Below are positions 21,191-28,170 of a DNA stretch of 60,000 nt, piece by piece; the stretch's first letter is position 1; each line of letters begins with the position of its first letter. The DNA is from Symbiodinium natans (taxonomy: Eukaryota; Sar; Dinophyceae; Suessiales; Symbiodiniaceae). Both the position numbers and the translations under genes were made by a program. The notes under the pieces were generated by a model. The model was not told the origin of the DNA. It did no database searches and saw only the letters and a program-made list of their open reading frames with translations. The stretch lies in the NCBI GenBank assembly GCA_905221605.1, contig CAJNDS010002383.1, forward strand, positions 1 to 60,000, written 5' to 3'.

Positions 21191-24100
21191 TTATTTATTT
21201 ATGTAATTATATTATATTGTAATATAATGAAAATATAATATAATATAAGATAATATAATATATTATAATGTAATATAATGTAACAGAATAGAATCTAATA
21301 GAATAGAATAGAATATTATACAAGATGTACATACTGATGCACTGACCGATGCACTGCACCGCAAAACTGCGGACTGGCCATGGGCGATGGAACATTTCGG
21401 CGTGGAACACGCTAGGATCAACAAGCGCGAGCACGTATCCGCAACTCTTTGATCTCGGATGCCCATCTTCGTTGCAAGCAGCTGTATTCCAAAGACGATT
21501 GTCCCGACTTACGTCCCAGCAGTGCAATGCGTAGACTCTACGTTTTTGTCAGCCTTTTGTGAATAGCGCTATTTCGAAAAGCACCCAGTGAGCAATATGC
21601 GGGCACTTGTAAGCACTATGCTAGTACGATATAAGTAGCTCGCGCCTGCCCATATGTTGTGCACACCAGGTTCGGAACACCACGACTTATGAAGACCTCC
21701 CAACTGCTGCACACATGCGCAGACAGCTTGTCTTACATGTGAGCCTTGAATGACAGAAAACCCTGACCCTATTCCCTATAAACCCTATAAACCCTATAAA
21801 CCCTATAAACCCTATAAACCCTATAAACCCTATAAACCCGAAAAACCCAGAAAAACCCCGAAAAACCCCGAAAAAACCAGGAAAAACCCCGAAAACCCCG
21901 AAAAACCCTAAACACCCTAAACCCCCTAAACCCTAAACATCTGAGCAAAAAAGGGTCAAGAGGATCAGCTTTGCAAAAAAGGGTTAGGAGGATCAGCTTT
22001 GCTGGGCCGGGGGCCTAGCTCTGCGGCGACGCAGCGCTGCGCCTCCGGGGCGCTGAGCGCCACAGGCGCTTCATCCTCGAAGGGAGGGTTTAGGGTTTAG
22101 GGTTTAGGGTTTAGGGTTTAGGGTTTAGGGTTTAGGGTTTAGGGTTCAGGGTTTAGGGTTTAGGGTTTAGGGTTTAGGGTTTAGGGTTTAGGGTTTAGGG
22201 TTTAGGGTTTAGGGTTTAGGGTTTAGGGTTTAGGTATAGGGTTTAGGGTTCAGGGTTCAGGGTTCAGGGTTTAGGGGTTTACAGTTCTGCACTATGCCAC
22301 CATGCCAACACAAAAGGAAACTCCTGAAAGAAACCCCACACGCCAAACACCTGGAGCTTCTTCGCCCAGGATAGATATTGAGGAGGGACATAGTCGTCCC
22401 GCCTGGGCCGTCATTTTTTTTGGCAGTGCTCTAGATTCACGGTTTCTCTTGATGGCCATTGCACAGCAGACTCACAAAACTAAACTGGCTCTCCAAAATC
22501 ATGTTGTAACGTTAAATGCGACGCGTTGGCTCCTAAAACTTCTGTGCTCCGAAGTTGTGTGTGGCTTTGCGTGGGGGGGCGGGGGGAGGGTGGGGGAAGG
22601 GTTCAAGATGCCAAGTGTGGCATTCAGAAAATATGCCGGGGGGCTTCTGCTTCTCAATTGGCGTCAAAAGGGGCAGATCTGCGGTTCAACATCAGAACGC
22701 GCGGGGATCGGGTGCGGACCCCGGCCCAGATAACCGGATTGTTTAAGGGTCGTCTGTTTCTTCCAACCTAGCTCACCCTCCTTCCCTAAACTGAGGATGT
22801 CGAAGACATGGCCTCTTGGCTTCAAGGCTCCGCCCTTCAAATCATCGGGCCTCCTTCGAGCCGAACGCAGCAAATTCCTTTGCCCTAAACTCTAAACCCT
22901 AAACCCTAAACCCTAAACCCTAAACCCTAAGCCCTAAGCCCTAAGACAAATAGTCCCAATCCGGCAAAGGGGTGGTCCAGGAGCCCGCCTCGGTGCCCGA
23001 AAATGGCATTGTTTTGGAAGCCTCGTTTTGTGTGGGCCTTGGCCTCCGCGCGATTTCAAAGCACTGGCCTCTTGGCTCGACTGTACTCCCCCCTTAGAAC
23101 CTTAATAAACATATAGTGTTTCTAAATATCCTCTTGGGTTTTATATCAACAACAATAAACAATAATTCCCAAAGGGGGATGTAGTTGAAGGGGGGGTTAG
23201 ATGTCATGTGGCCTCTGGTCTTGCCCTGCGACATCTTCAGGCCTCAGGGCCCTTGGCGGACTTGGATTTCAGAGGCCAGGGACCCTTCAAATTTCAATAG
23301 GGTTCAGGGTTTGCGCACCAAAAGATTATAAACTTGTTCGATGACATTTTCGAAGCAACTCCTCCGCATTTGCCGAACCGGGAAAGACCATCAATGGCTA
23401 CACACACGACAGAAAGAGATACCGAATCCTTCTGGCGACGAAATAGAAGTAAGATCACATACGGCCATGGACAGACAACACGAGCAACATTCCACTCCAC
23501 CTGCCCGGAAGACAAGTGCCCCCCCCTCTCCCCCTTATTCTGCAGTAGACCTACGGAAACCCCATGTGTTTTCAACTCCGGATGCTGCACCTGAAACTGT
23601 CCCGGCCACATGGATAGGAACTGCGCGACCTTCAGGTAGTAGCCACGCAGCCGCAAGGTCGCCGAGCGGACGATGGGGGAGTAGAAGTCGTGCAGCCTCT
23701 CCTTGGTCCGGGCAAGAAGGCTGAGAAAGGGCTTCGACCCCCGAACACTCGACAAGGTTTAAAGCAAGAGCAGCTCATGCGCATATCATGGACATTCTAG
23801 ATGGGCAACTTTCGGAGCACCATGCGCACGGGGGGAATCTGGGTCCTGCTACGGCTTTGTTTAAACATGCCGGTTGATCCCAATTGGTAGGATGGGGTAG
23901 GCAGGAAGGGTTTAGGAAGGCTTCGTAGGTCCCGGCAAGCAGTAGCCGACCTAAGACTGAAGCCCTTGTGGGTTCGAGTGTCGAAAGCCTCGGTCCGCTC
24001 TGCGGAGGGACTTGGATGCAGGATTCGGTCCACGAACTTGTAGTGCGCAAAGATCGGTAAGACCACCGCCCAGAACTGGAGGCACCGACGGAAACCTGTG

Positions 24101-24435
24101 ACAAGACCGGCACCAGATAGATTGAGAAATTCCATGCCACAACCATAATGCTGTGGTTCGTGTTTTGCCTGACATTCCTGCCGAACAAATTTCTTTAGAT
24201 TGGAATTGCATTTGAAAACCGGCTAGAGTATAGCACCTTCTCTCACTGAGCGACTCACCCAGAACTGAACCCTTCGGCCCTTCAGCCCGCGCCTTAGATG
24301 CCAAGACGCTATTCTTGGATGACCCCTGTGTGAGCTACTCTTTACATCGATCCCATGCCTTGACCGTCCCATTGCGGACCCGGCCGCCTTCATCTGCAGC
24401 GGCTGCCGCCCCGACGGCCGAAGCCGCAAGGCTTG
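12189..24435 (-). CDS. Split gene: ABC1/UbiB (ADCK)-family atypical kinase-like protein
   Basis: Fifteen small open segments on the minus strand, in descending coordinate order, spell the ABC1 kinase fold in the correct order. They run from an N-terminal lead and LRLRGYYLKVAQFLS (the KxGQ region), through DEAP..., PIGSASIGQ, KVQMPGAEHLFR, FESEFDYALER and VVCKEYLEGEKL, to NADPHPGNVL, GLIDFGQ, and C-terminal SFWLDRDTDDVTQGQ. ABC1/ADCK proteins are atypical kinases or ATPases that support ubiquinone or plastoquinone/tocopherol metabolism in mitochondria and plastids. The catalytic-loop N, the DFG-like D and the A-rich loop are present, so it may be functional. The diagnostic KxGQ reads KVAQ, a glycine-to-alanine change I have not seen as standard. 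Introns run from about 60 nt to about 3.3 kb and hold telomere-like arrays and MITEs. The true N- and C-termini were not found. Confidence 0.85.
13002..13041 (-). repeat. CCCTAAA telomere-like array (5 units)
   Basis: Includes one CCCTGAA variant. It lies within an intron of the kinase gene. A frame to its right could hold another exon, but none was recognised. Confidence 0.95.
13496..13568 (-). repeat. CCCTAAA array with CCCCAAA variants
   Basis: About ten units, degenerating to CCCCAAACC at the right end. That end supplies a possible AAG|GTTTGG donor for the minus-strand exon next to it. Confidence 0.95.
13590..13660 (-). CDS. ABC1-like kinase exon after the DFG motif
   Basis: After an acceptor GCGGCCAG| the minus strand reads ELSIDFRIQLAKL, then PPDMDSC. 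In ABC1 proteins the motif GLIDFGQVK is followed by a helix of the type L...R..LAKL, so this fits directly after exon 14033-14083. If that exon is read through VK with a GA-type donor, the join would be ...GQVK|ELS.... The downstream boundary is uncertain (GT near 13590, or AAG|GTTTGG at 13567). Confidence 0.5.
13711..13729 (+). repeat. TTTAGGG short array
   Basis: Two to three units, the right partner of the CCCTAAA array at 13496 around the kinase exon. Confidence 0.9.
13888..13903 (+). repeat. TTTAGGG pair
   Basis: Two units. Confidence 0.8.
14033..14083 (-). CDS. ABC1-like kinase exon, GLIDFGQ metal-binding motif
   Basis: A 51-nt exon between CTCTAAAAG| and CAG|GTTAAG reads YRLEDAARAVGLIDFGQ. 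The (L/I)DFG motif carries the magnesium-binding aspartate of protein kinases, and GLIDFGQVK is the form typical of ABC1 proteins. The frame remains open for VKDF beyond the GT, so a donor one or two codons later (AAG|GACTTT, GA type) is an alternative. Confidence 0.85.
14395..14484 (-). CDS. ABC1-like kinase exon, catalytic loop ADPHPGN
   Basis: The frame reads LRLMTIHGEQVFTDGLF, then NADPHPGNVLMLK, up to the donor CAAG|GTTGGGG. The string HADPHPGN/NADPHPGN is the hallmark catalytic loop of ABC1/ADCK kinases, so the identification is firm. The acceptor is probably GACCTGAAG| just downstream of a (GC)n run at 14494-14510. The donor leads into a poly-C/G-rich stretch. Confidence 0.9.
15786..15872. 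repeat. (CCCACACCCA)n minisatellite
   Basis: About eight units of a C/A-rich 10-mer with one CCCGCC interruption. All overlapping frames are repeat translations. Confidence 0.95.
16436..16590 (+). repeat. Poly-C / TTGCAAACACAATGC dispersed repeat, two copies
   Basis: Two copies about 115 bp apart: CCCCCACTTGCATGCACATT (16443) and CCGCCATTGCAAACACCATG (16554), each followed by GCxTGCATGAC and a GGGTTCCGACAGG/AAGTTCGGACAAG tail. The same core recurs three times at 47.45-47.80 kb. Confidence 0.65.
17237..17301 (-). repeat. CCCTAAA array degenerating to CCCCAAA
   Basis: Six CCCTAAA/CCCTAAAA units then CCCCAAACC units. In minus-strand transcript orientation they form a GGTTTGGGG..TTTAGGG run at the start of the intron after exon 17310-17425. 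Confidence 0.95.
17310..17425 (-). CDS. ABC1-like kinase exon, helical segment before the catalytic loop
   Basis: Acceptor TTTAGGGCTCAG| is followed by a frame of high third-position GC: ESELLELSLRELRVVADHLE, then KLRTGKLMARSEARLC. It lies between the EYLEG exon and the ADPHPGN exon, where ABC1 proteins have helices. The residue pattern is compatible but not diagnostic. The plus strand is also open here (SSELLEVVGDD...), so the strand choice rests on codon composition and context. Confidence 0.5.
17849..17980 (-). CDS. ABC1-like kinase exon, hinge segment VVCKEYLEGEKL
   Basis: Reads VVCKEYLEGEKLVDGILR, then RVRALASKAGRDPDEIFG, to the donor TTAG|GTTGTG. ABC1 kinases have VL.MEYV.G.KL.DGI at this hinge position, followed by a helix, so the match is strong. 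The upstream edge is either TTTAG|GGTCGTATGC, where the telomere-like repeat supplies the acceptor, or GCAAG|GAGTAT 13 nt further on. The first choice keeps the conserved valines. Confidence 0.8.
17979..18008 (-). repeat. CCCTAAA short array providing a TTTAG acceptor
   Basis: CCCTAAACCCTAAACCCTCAACCCTCAACC. On the minus strand its last unit ends TTTAG|GG at the start of the EYLEG exon. Confidence 0.9.
18733..18776 (-). repeat. CCCTAAA array (5-6 units, one CCCTATAAA)
   Basis: Just left of the exon-like frame at 18777-18925. Confidence 0.95.
18777..18925 (+). CDS. Exon-like open frame, strand uncertain
   Basis: The plus strand reads YKRKVALQGLYFPQPAP, then RESPDAFILRGLAYQKD, then TESLKKAAETE, with protein-like composition. 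The minus strand is also open from a good acceptor (CTGCTGCCTTCTTCAG|) and reads AFGVFLIGQASQDEG.... If minus, it would lie within the kinase gene between exons 19207-19270 and 17849-17980, but no ABC1 motif is evident. I lean slightly to plus, as a nested or unrelated segment. Confidence 0.3.
19131..19167 (+). repeat. TTTAGGG array (5 units)
   Basis: Perfect units, inside the kinase gene, downstream of exon 19207-19270 in transcript sense. Confidence 0.95.
19207..19270 (-). CDS. ABC1-like kinase exon (64 nt)
   Basis: From acceptor GGCTTAG| to a textbook donor CTACC|GTAAAA the frame reads LRMRVRMFDLRNAYAEHHKL. In ABC1 kinases the EFDYxxEA motif continues as N..xVR.NL......, and this exon follows the EFDY exon by only ~65 nt. 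It fits that slot, though conservation here is normally weak. Confidence 0.5.
19271..19335 (-). repeat. Short intron made of telomere-like variants
   Basis: In transcript sense this reads GCTACCTGACTTAGGGTTTGGGGCTTGGGG... ending CTTAG. It is a ~60-65-nt spacer between two kinase exons, built almost entirely of TTAGGG/TTGGGG/CTTGGGG variants, with a GC-type donor and a TTAG acceptor. Confidence 0.6.
19336..19435 (-). CDS. ABC1-like kinase exon, EFDY motif
   Basis: The minus frame reads MFQLFENLDQGFAFPWAVD, then HMSELEAMFESEFDYALER. ABC1 proteins have DE....F..E(L/F)DY..EA here, and the spacing from the upstream W.V.E helix is right. Third positions are GC-rich. The donor is probably the GC-type GAGCG|GCTACC, since no GT is available before an in-frame TGA. 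The acceptor lies near 19435-19450. Confidence 0.75.
19926..20010. mobile_element. MITE-like inverted repeat, family C, copy 1
   Basis: An 85-bp hairpin: TTGCTTAAGAACCCCAAAA on the left and TTTTTGGGGTTCTTAAGCAA on the right. The sequence CTACTAG precedes both this copy and the internally deleted copy at 36340. Confidence 0.8.
20150..20273 (-). CDS. ABC1-like kinase exon, VQ.PG (VAVK-region) segment
   Basis: A pyrimidine-rich acceptor (TTCTTCCTGGATTTCAG|) precedes CAASKVQMPGAEHLFRVD, then IKTLKLF. ABC1 kinases read VA(V/I)KVQ.PG....FR.D...LK after the alanine-rich loop. The lysine before VQ corresponds to the ATP-binding lysine, although the usual VAVK reads CAASK here. The downstream edge is uncertain (GT near 20168 or 20150). 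Confidence 0.8.
20490..20596. mobile_element. MITE-like inverted repeat, family A, copy 2
   Basis: Core ATACTAACAGTCCTTAATAG paired with CTATTAAGGACTGCTAG, and a right end GGGGAACATCCCAA. The outer left arm is eroded (GCAACCTTAT), so no target-site duplication can be read. Confidence 0.75.
20701..20790 (-). repeat. CCCTAAA array, degenerate
   Basis: CCCTAAA units mixed with CTCTAAA, CCTGAAACC and CCTAAACC forms, on the donor side of kinase exon 20810-20910. Confidence 0.9.
20810..20910 (-). CDS. ABC1-like kinase exon, alanine-rich loop (PIGSASIGQ)
   Basis: Reads AKICPKLPGGLHGLDAAF, then EDWSTVPIGSASIGQ, to the donor ACAG|GTGCTT. The A-rich loop (P(I/L)(G/A)(S/A)AS(I/L)GQV) replaces the P-loop of ordinary kinases and is diagnostic for ABC1/UbiB proteins. 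The exon lies between a CCCTAAA array (left) and an 80-bp TTTAGGG array (right). In transcript sense the upstream intron ends ...CCCTAAACCCCCGAG|. Confidence 0.9.
20916..20995 (+). repeat. TTTAGGG array (11 units)
   Basis: Perfect units right next to the acceptor side of the PIGSASIGQ exon. Confidence 0.97.
21110..21330. repeat. AT-rich low-complexity (TA, ATA, AATATA) tract
   Basis: A (TA)n core at 21157-21190, then AATATAATAT-type repeats to about 21320. Intronic to the kinase gene. Confidence 0.9.
21771..21940 (-). repeat. Variant telomere-like array: CCCTATAAA then CCCGAAAAA units
   Basis: Eight CCCTATAAA (9-mer) units, then CCCGAAAAA/CCCCGAAAA units, then ordinary CCCTAAA. Each block is homogeneous, indicating local amplification of mutated units. 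Confidence 0.95.
21948..22007 (+). repeat. 29-bp tandem duplication
   Basis: GCAAAAAAGGGT(C/T)A(A/G)GAGGATCAGCTTT occurs twice head to tail with two or three differences. Confidence 0.85.
22012..22075 (-). CDS. ABC1-like kinase exon, DEAP segment
   Basis: After acceptor CTTCGAG| the frame reads DEAPVALSAPEAQRCVAAEL. ABC1 proteins carry L(Q/F)D.(V/A)PP......V...LG between the KxGQ region and the alanine-rich loop, so the match is good. The preceding FE codons are also in frame. The probable donor is GC-type (CTAG|GCCCCC). It is flanked by a CCCTATAAA variant array (left) and a 190-bp TTTAGGG array (right). Confidence 0.75.
22087..22276 (+). repeat. TTTAGGG array, longest in the window (about 27 units)
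   Basis: Near-perfect for 190 bp, with a few TTCAGGG and TATAGGG variants. Confidence 0.97.
22850..22884 (-). CDS. ABC1-like kinase micro-exon (candidate)
   Basis: Directly after TTTAG| of the adjacent array, the frame reads AKEFAAFGSKE. ABC1 proteins have ..P.EF...F.KL just before the D(E/D).PP segment, and this lies between the KVAQ exon (23591) and the DEAP exon (22012). At ~33-36 nt it is too short for certainty. The donor would be GC-type (GAG|GCCCGA). Confidence 0.4.
22885..22946 (-). repeat. CCCTAAA array (8 units, CCCTAAG variants)
   Basis: Left end CTCTAAACC, right end CCCTAAG repeats. On the minus strand it provides the TTTAG|GG acceptor of the micro-exon. Confidence 0.95.
23085..23182. 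mobile_element. MITE-like element, family F, copy 2
   Basis: ACTCCCCCCTTAGAACCTTA on the left and TCCCAAAGGGGGATGTAG on the right, as in the copy at 10063. The interior shares ATATAGT...CTCTT but lacks the long TA run. Confidence 0.65.
23591..23720 (-). CDS. ABC1-like kinase exon, KxGQ region (reads KVAQ)
   Basis: Acceptor CTTTCTCAG| and donor TTTCAG|GTGCAG bound a frame reading ARTKERLHDFYSPIVRSA, then TLRLRGYYLKVAQFLSMW. The KxGQ motif is the N-terminal extension unique to ABC1/UbiB proteins and lies over the active site. In this gene the glycine codon is GCG (Ala). Flanking residues (LRGYYLK.xQFLS) are otherwise typical. Confidence 0.88.
23964..24095 (-). CDS. ABC1-like kinase N-terminal exon
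   Basis: Acceptor CTTGTCACAG| precedes GFRRCLQFWAVVLPIFAHYK, then FVDRILHPSPSAERTEAF, then DTRTHK. Eukaryotic ABC1 kinases have a FW......I...YK......... .H segment just before the LRGYYLKxGQ region, so this is most likely the preceding exon. The donor is probably GC-type (AAGG|GCTTCAG). Confidence 0.7.
24345..24435 (-). CDS. Possible first exon of the ABC1-like gene (Ala-rich leader)
   Basis: The minus frame reads ASLAASAVGAAAAADEGGRV, then RNGTVKAWDR, with GC-rich third positions. An alanine-rich, basic leader upstream of an ABC1 kinase would suit organelle targeting, but no start codon was fixed and the other frames are also open. Confidence 0.3.
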
Positions 24436-24660
24436 CACCTCATCACACCCTCGGTCGTGTCATGGGGCTCTCTTTTCATGGGAGCTGGTGTCATTTCTCC
24501 CAGCAGTGCTTCTGATACGAAGGGTTGGGACTATCGGTCCGAGATCCTCGAGGGGTGCTAAGGAGCTTGAGGCTTCATGGGATGAAAGGGGGGGAGGGGC
24601 TGCTGAAGGAATGGGTTTACGGGTTGGACCATATTACTAGCGTGGCAAGATAGTAGCAGC

Positions 24661-24759
24661 TTGGGATGTTCCCCCTTATACTAACAGTCCTGAATAGATT
24701 ATAGTACCCCCCCCCCATGATAATCCCTATTCAGAACAGTATAAGGGAGAACATCCCAA
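24661..24759. mobile_element. MITE-like inverted repeat, family A, copy 3
   Basis: A 99-bp element with nearly perfect ~30-bp terminal inverted repeats (TTGGGATGTTCCCCCTTATA ... TATAAGGGAGAACATCCCAA). Flanked by 8-bp direct repeats gtagcagc (24653) and gtggcagc (24760). The centre contains a run of ten C. Confidence 0.9.
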
Positions 24760-24769
24760 GTGGCAGCAC

Positions 24770-26960
24770 ATGAGGTAAGCCATGCTCCGTGGCCTCATAG
24801 TGGGCTGCTTAGTTTCTGCGTTTCGGATTTTCTCTCTCTTGCACAGCTGAGCGAAATCCACATCGCAGGGATACCAACGAGAGCTTCAACTGCAACTTCA
24901 ACCGGCGGAAACCCCCCCCAGTTCGAGTTGTAGGGTATAGGGATTACGGGCTTGGTGTTTTGAATGTGTGCCGGCCCTCTTGCAGGCCTTCTGCTGGCTG
25001 CTTACCGGTGTGCTTTCGCTCCGAACCTCAATGCAGAGTATGACGCCCAGGTCTTAGTGTGTTTTGCGAGGTACCGAGGCGGGACACGGAACCACGTGCC
25101 AGGCAAAAACAGGGACGTCGCCTGCAAGGCCCACTCTCCACCGTGGTGCTGCCCCGCGGCCAAATCGGGACCACATCGCAAACATGACTTTCAAGTTTCT
25201 AGCTTAGTGTCTCTGGGTGCGTAGAGCTAGTCAGGTGCAACGACATGCCGACATGTTCAAAGTGTAGGGGCTCAAAGCTCAAGTATTCGAGATTCAAGGG
25301 TGGGGGAGTCTCCCTGCGGCACATCCAGAGCTCTCGGAAAGTAAGCCGAAAACAGGCTTGACGGAAGCACTGACTCGTCTAGACACGCTTGAAGCCTCAG
25401 GCCCAACAGTACCCTTCAGTACCCAACAACAGAACAACAGAACAGGAGAACGGCAGAACAACAGCACAACAGCACAACAGCACAACAGCACAACAGCAAC
25501 ACCTCCAGCAAACAGCAACCACCACGCCAGACACAACCTGATTGCCCCACATGGTGCATTGAAGCATAAAGTTTGCCTTGAGCTTGTGGCGAGCCCATGC
25601 TCTGAACCCAGCAAGGTCCGAGACCCAGCACCTCAAACCTCGCATAACACCCGACTACGCCGTATCCCACGTCCCCAGGTCTCAAGCGAGCGCGAGTTGC
25701 AAGATCCGCTCCGTAGGCAGCTTGGCCCTGAGCCAAACCCCTCTACCGGACGTCTTTCGGCTTTGTACAGGGGGTTCAGTCCATTTCTATGTTGATGCTT
25801 CACCTGCTTTAGTGGGCGCCCCCTGTTTAAAGTCAAGCTTGCTGGGCTATTCAGGACACGGTGACGGTTTGGGGGTGATTTACACTTATGTAAACTCATC
25901 CCTATCAAAGTCATACAAAACCCCCGGACTGCTTAAAGAGGGACAAAACAGCTTCGACTGTTCTGGCGGAGGGCGGGACACAGCAAAGAGGGTGGAAATT
26001 GGTCTTCAGGGCTTTGGGAGCTCGCGAAGACTGTGAACTGGCCTGGCCGGCAACAGTTGCGGATGATTGAGGATAGTGGGTGGGCGATGCTGTTCTGTTG
26101 CACGAAGATCTGGCTTGCAACTGGGGGCTTTTGTTTATCCTGGCAATGACTCAATCACTATCTTACGAGCCCAGGGATTATTGTGTTAGCTGTTGTTGTA
26201 GGTTATGCGCTTGTATTCGATCAAACTTGTCCATCGCGCCTCATTTCCTCCTCCTTGCGCTGCAAGCTCTGCAACTTCTCCAACCTGGACCTTTCCTCGG
26301 CTTGCCGCCTGCGAATTCTCTGCTTGGGAGTTGCCGCGTTTTACGGGCATCTGGTGCCGGAAGGTTCCAGTTAGTTCAGCGGAGTCCCGAAACCAGGCTG
26401 CAAACAAGGCTTCCACTGGTGGGCAGGATTGTGTAGTTTGTAACTCTAGTACTACAGCTGGGTCTTTTGGTTTGCAGCAGGCTTTCGCGGATTTCACTCA
26501 GGGCCGGGGGGTTAACGTCATGTTGGCTTTTGTTGCCAGGCAAAGCATTGTCTGAGATTGATTCTAGGATGCCTCTGTGCCCCGCCCACCTCGAATTGAC
26601 TCAAGGATTAAGCGCTCACGGCGCTCACACAATCATCAAAAAACATGCCCGCGCACACTCAATCAATCAGCCAGCACTTACAGACTCACTCCCTCACTCA
26701 ATCACGTACGCACGCGCGTATAGTACACTCACTCTCACTTAAGACATACATTTCACAGTCGTCTCGCATGCACACACACAGACACAGAGACTATGACATC
26801 TACGACCTCGCGGACTCAATTACTTGATCAGCCGTTCACACCCCTCGCACTTGTGATTCCAAGCCACGAAACAAACAGCTGCCCTCTCCAAGCCAGTTCT
26901 AGTAAGAACCCGTCCAGCATCGTCCATGCTTGATCTTGGCTTCGTCCTATGCGCTCGTAG
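24770..26960. other. Unassigned stretch
   Basis: Contains the ACAACAG-type repeat at 25425-25500. Many overlapping frames (for example 25578-26036 plus and 26186-26497 minus) show no recognisable domain. If the kinase gene starts at 24.4 kb, this is its upstream region. No dinoflagellate-type promoter motif was identified. Confidence 0.45.
25425..25500. repeat. (ACAGCACA)n / ACAACAG microsatellite
   Basis: Repeated ACAACAG and CACAACAG units. Confidence 0.9.
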
Positions 26961-26964
26961 GAAC

Positions 26965-27014
26965 CCTAAACGCTAAACGCTAAACGCTAAACCCTAAACC
27001 CTAAACCCTAAACC
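26965..27014 (-). repeat. CCCTAAA array with CGCTAAA variants
   Basis: Three homogeneous CGCTAAA units followed by CCCTAAA units. On the minus strand the array starts with a GT that can serve as donor (GAGAG|GTTTAGGG). Confidence 0.95.
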
Positions 27015-27127
27015 TCTCCCCTCTCGAATATTCAGCAAAATGTGTCGGTTCCCCACGCCTCTCGGCTTCGGCTTGCCTTTGTTGCTCTTGCCTCTGCTGC
27101 TCCTCACAAACGCTGGGTCTGCTGCGG
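27014..27127 (-). CDS. Exon candidate encoding a coiled-coil segment
   Basis: Acceptor CAGCTTAAG| and donor GGGGAGAG|GTTTAGG bound a frame reading PSVCEEQQRQEQQRQAEAE, then RRGEPTHFAEYSRGE. The E/Q/R-rich heptad-like stretch is typical of a coiled coil. The island lies between a CCCTAAA array (left) and a TTTAGGG array (right). Caution: the plus strand encodes a signal-peptide-like MCRFPTPLGFGLPLLLLPL..., so the strand is not certain. Confidence 0.45.
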
Positions 27128-27173
27128 CTTAAGCTGCTCAAATGGGATTCAGAGACATGGTCCCCTGGGGTTG

Positions 27174-27296
27174 GTTTAGGGTTTAGGGTTTAGGGTTTAG
27201 GGTTTAGGGTTTAGGGTTTAGGGTTTAGGGTTTAGGGTTTAGGGTTTAGGGTTTAGGGTTTAGGGTTTAGGGTTTAGGGTTTAGGGTTTAGGGTTC
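27174..27296 (+). repeat. TTTAGGG array (17-18 units)
   Basis: Perfect 7-mer units for more than 120 bp. Confidence 0.97.
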
Positions 27297-27599
27297 GGGA
27301 CTCAGTGGTGTTTTCAAAGAAAACGTGAGTTTTTTTGGGTCAAAGCTGACAAGAGGGCCTGTACACACGGGCGCCTAGTCACAACAGGCTGGGCAGAATG
27401 GCACTTAATGGCACTTCCCTAGCACCAGGCAAAGACCCCAAAATATTTCCGAACAGCCCGTCCACTTGTAGCTCACATACCGCTCTTTGACGACTCATGT
27501 TGGAACTCCAAACGCTTGCAAGTCCGTGAAGCAAACATGGGCAAGAGCATCAGCCATCAGCCTAACCGCAAAGTCTTTGTAGGCTTAGAAGCCCTGCAT

Positions 27600-27795
27600 A
27601 AGCCCTAGAACGCTAATCTGGTGACAAGCAGTCTGTGCTTTCGTTCTTGTGTGCTTTGCTGGCCTTGTGCTTTGCAGAACCGCCCCAAATTGCAGCATGA
27701 CGCCGTAATTTACATTGTCTGAAATATGTTCGACCGCTCCAAACCCTGCACGTCGCAACTTCTCCGCCGCCTCACCCCCTCGCCGTGTTTGCAAC
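27600..27795 (-). CDS. Possible exon, unrecognised
   Basis: A minus frame reads RRGGEAAEKLRRAGFGAVE, then HISDNVNYGVMLQFGAVLQ, plausible as a protein segment. The 180-codon frame it belongs to has a low-quality N-terminal half. No splice boundaries or homologue identified. Confidence 0.25.
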
Positions 27796-28132
27796 AATGC
27801 AATGTATGGTGATACATGGTGATCCTGAAGAGCATGGCCGGGCTTTGCCTTGTAAGCGTGCAAGGGTTGAGGTGCAGCTCTTTCCCTCTGTCTTCTATTT
27901 TGTGTGCTAGGAATAACTACGCAAGGCAAGTCCGAACACAGCGCGCAGGACGGGCCCAGAAGAAGGAAGCCACAATGAACCAGGAGCCAGAGGAGGAAAC
28001 GAAAAGCAAGTGACCGGGAGATATGAGAAGCCGCGGGCCCAGAAGTATGGCAGACGCCAAGCAAGGAATTAAACAAACACGAAGCAGCCAGCGAGCCCAG
28101 AAGCCAGGAAGACAAGAAGTCAAGCATTTGTC

Positions 28133-28170
<38 letters not shown>

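Noticed and set aside
22087-22276. Longest TTTAGGG array as a chromosome end
   Set aside because: Unique sequence, including kinase exons, lies on both sides and arrays occur in both orientations, so it is interstitial.
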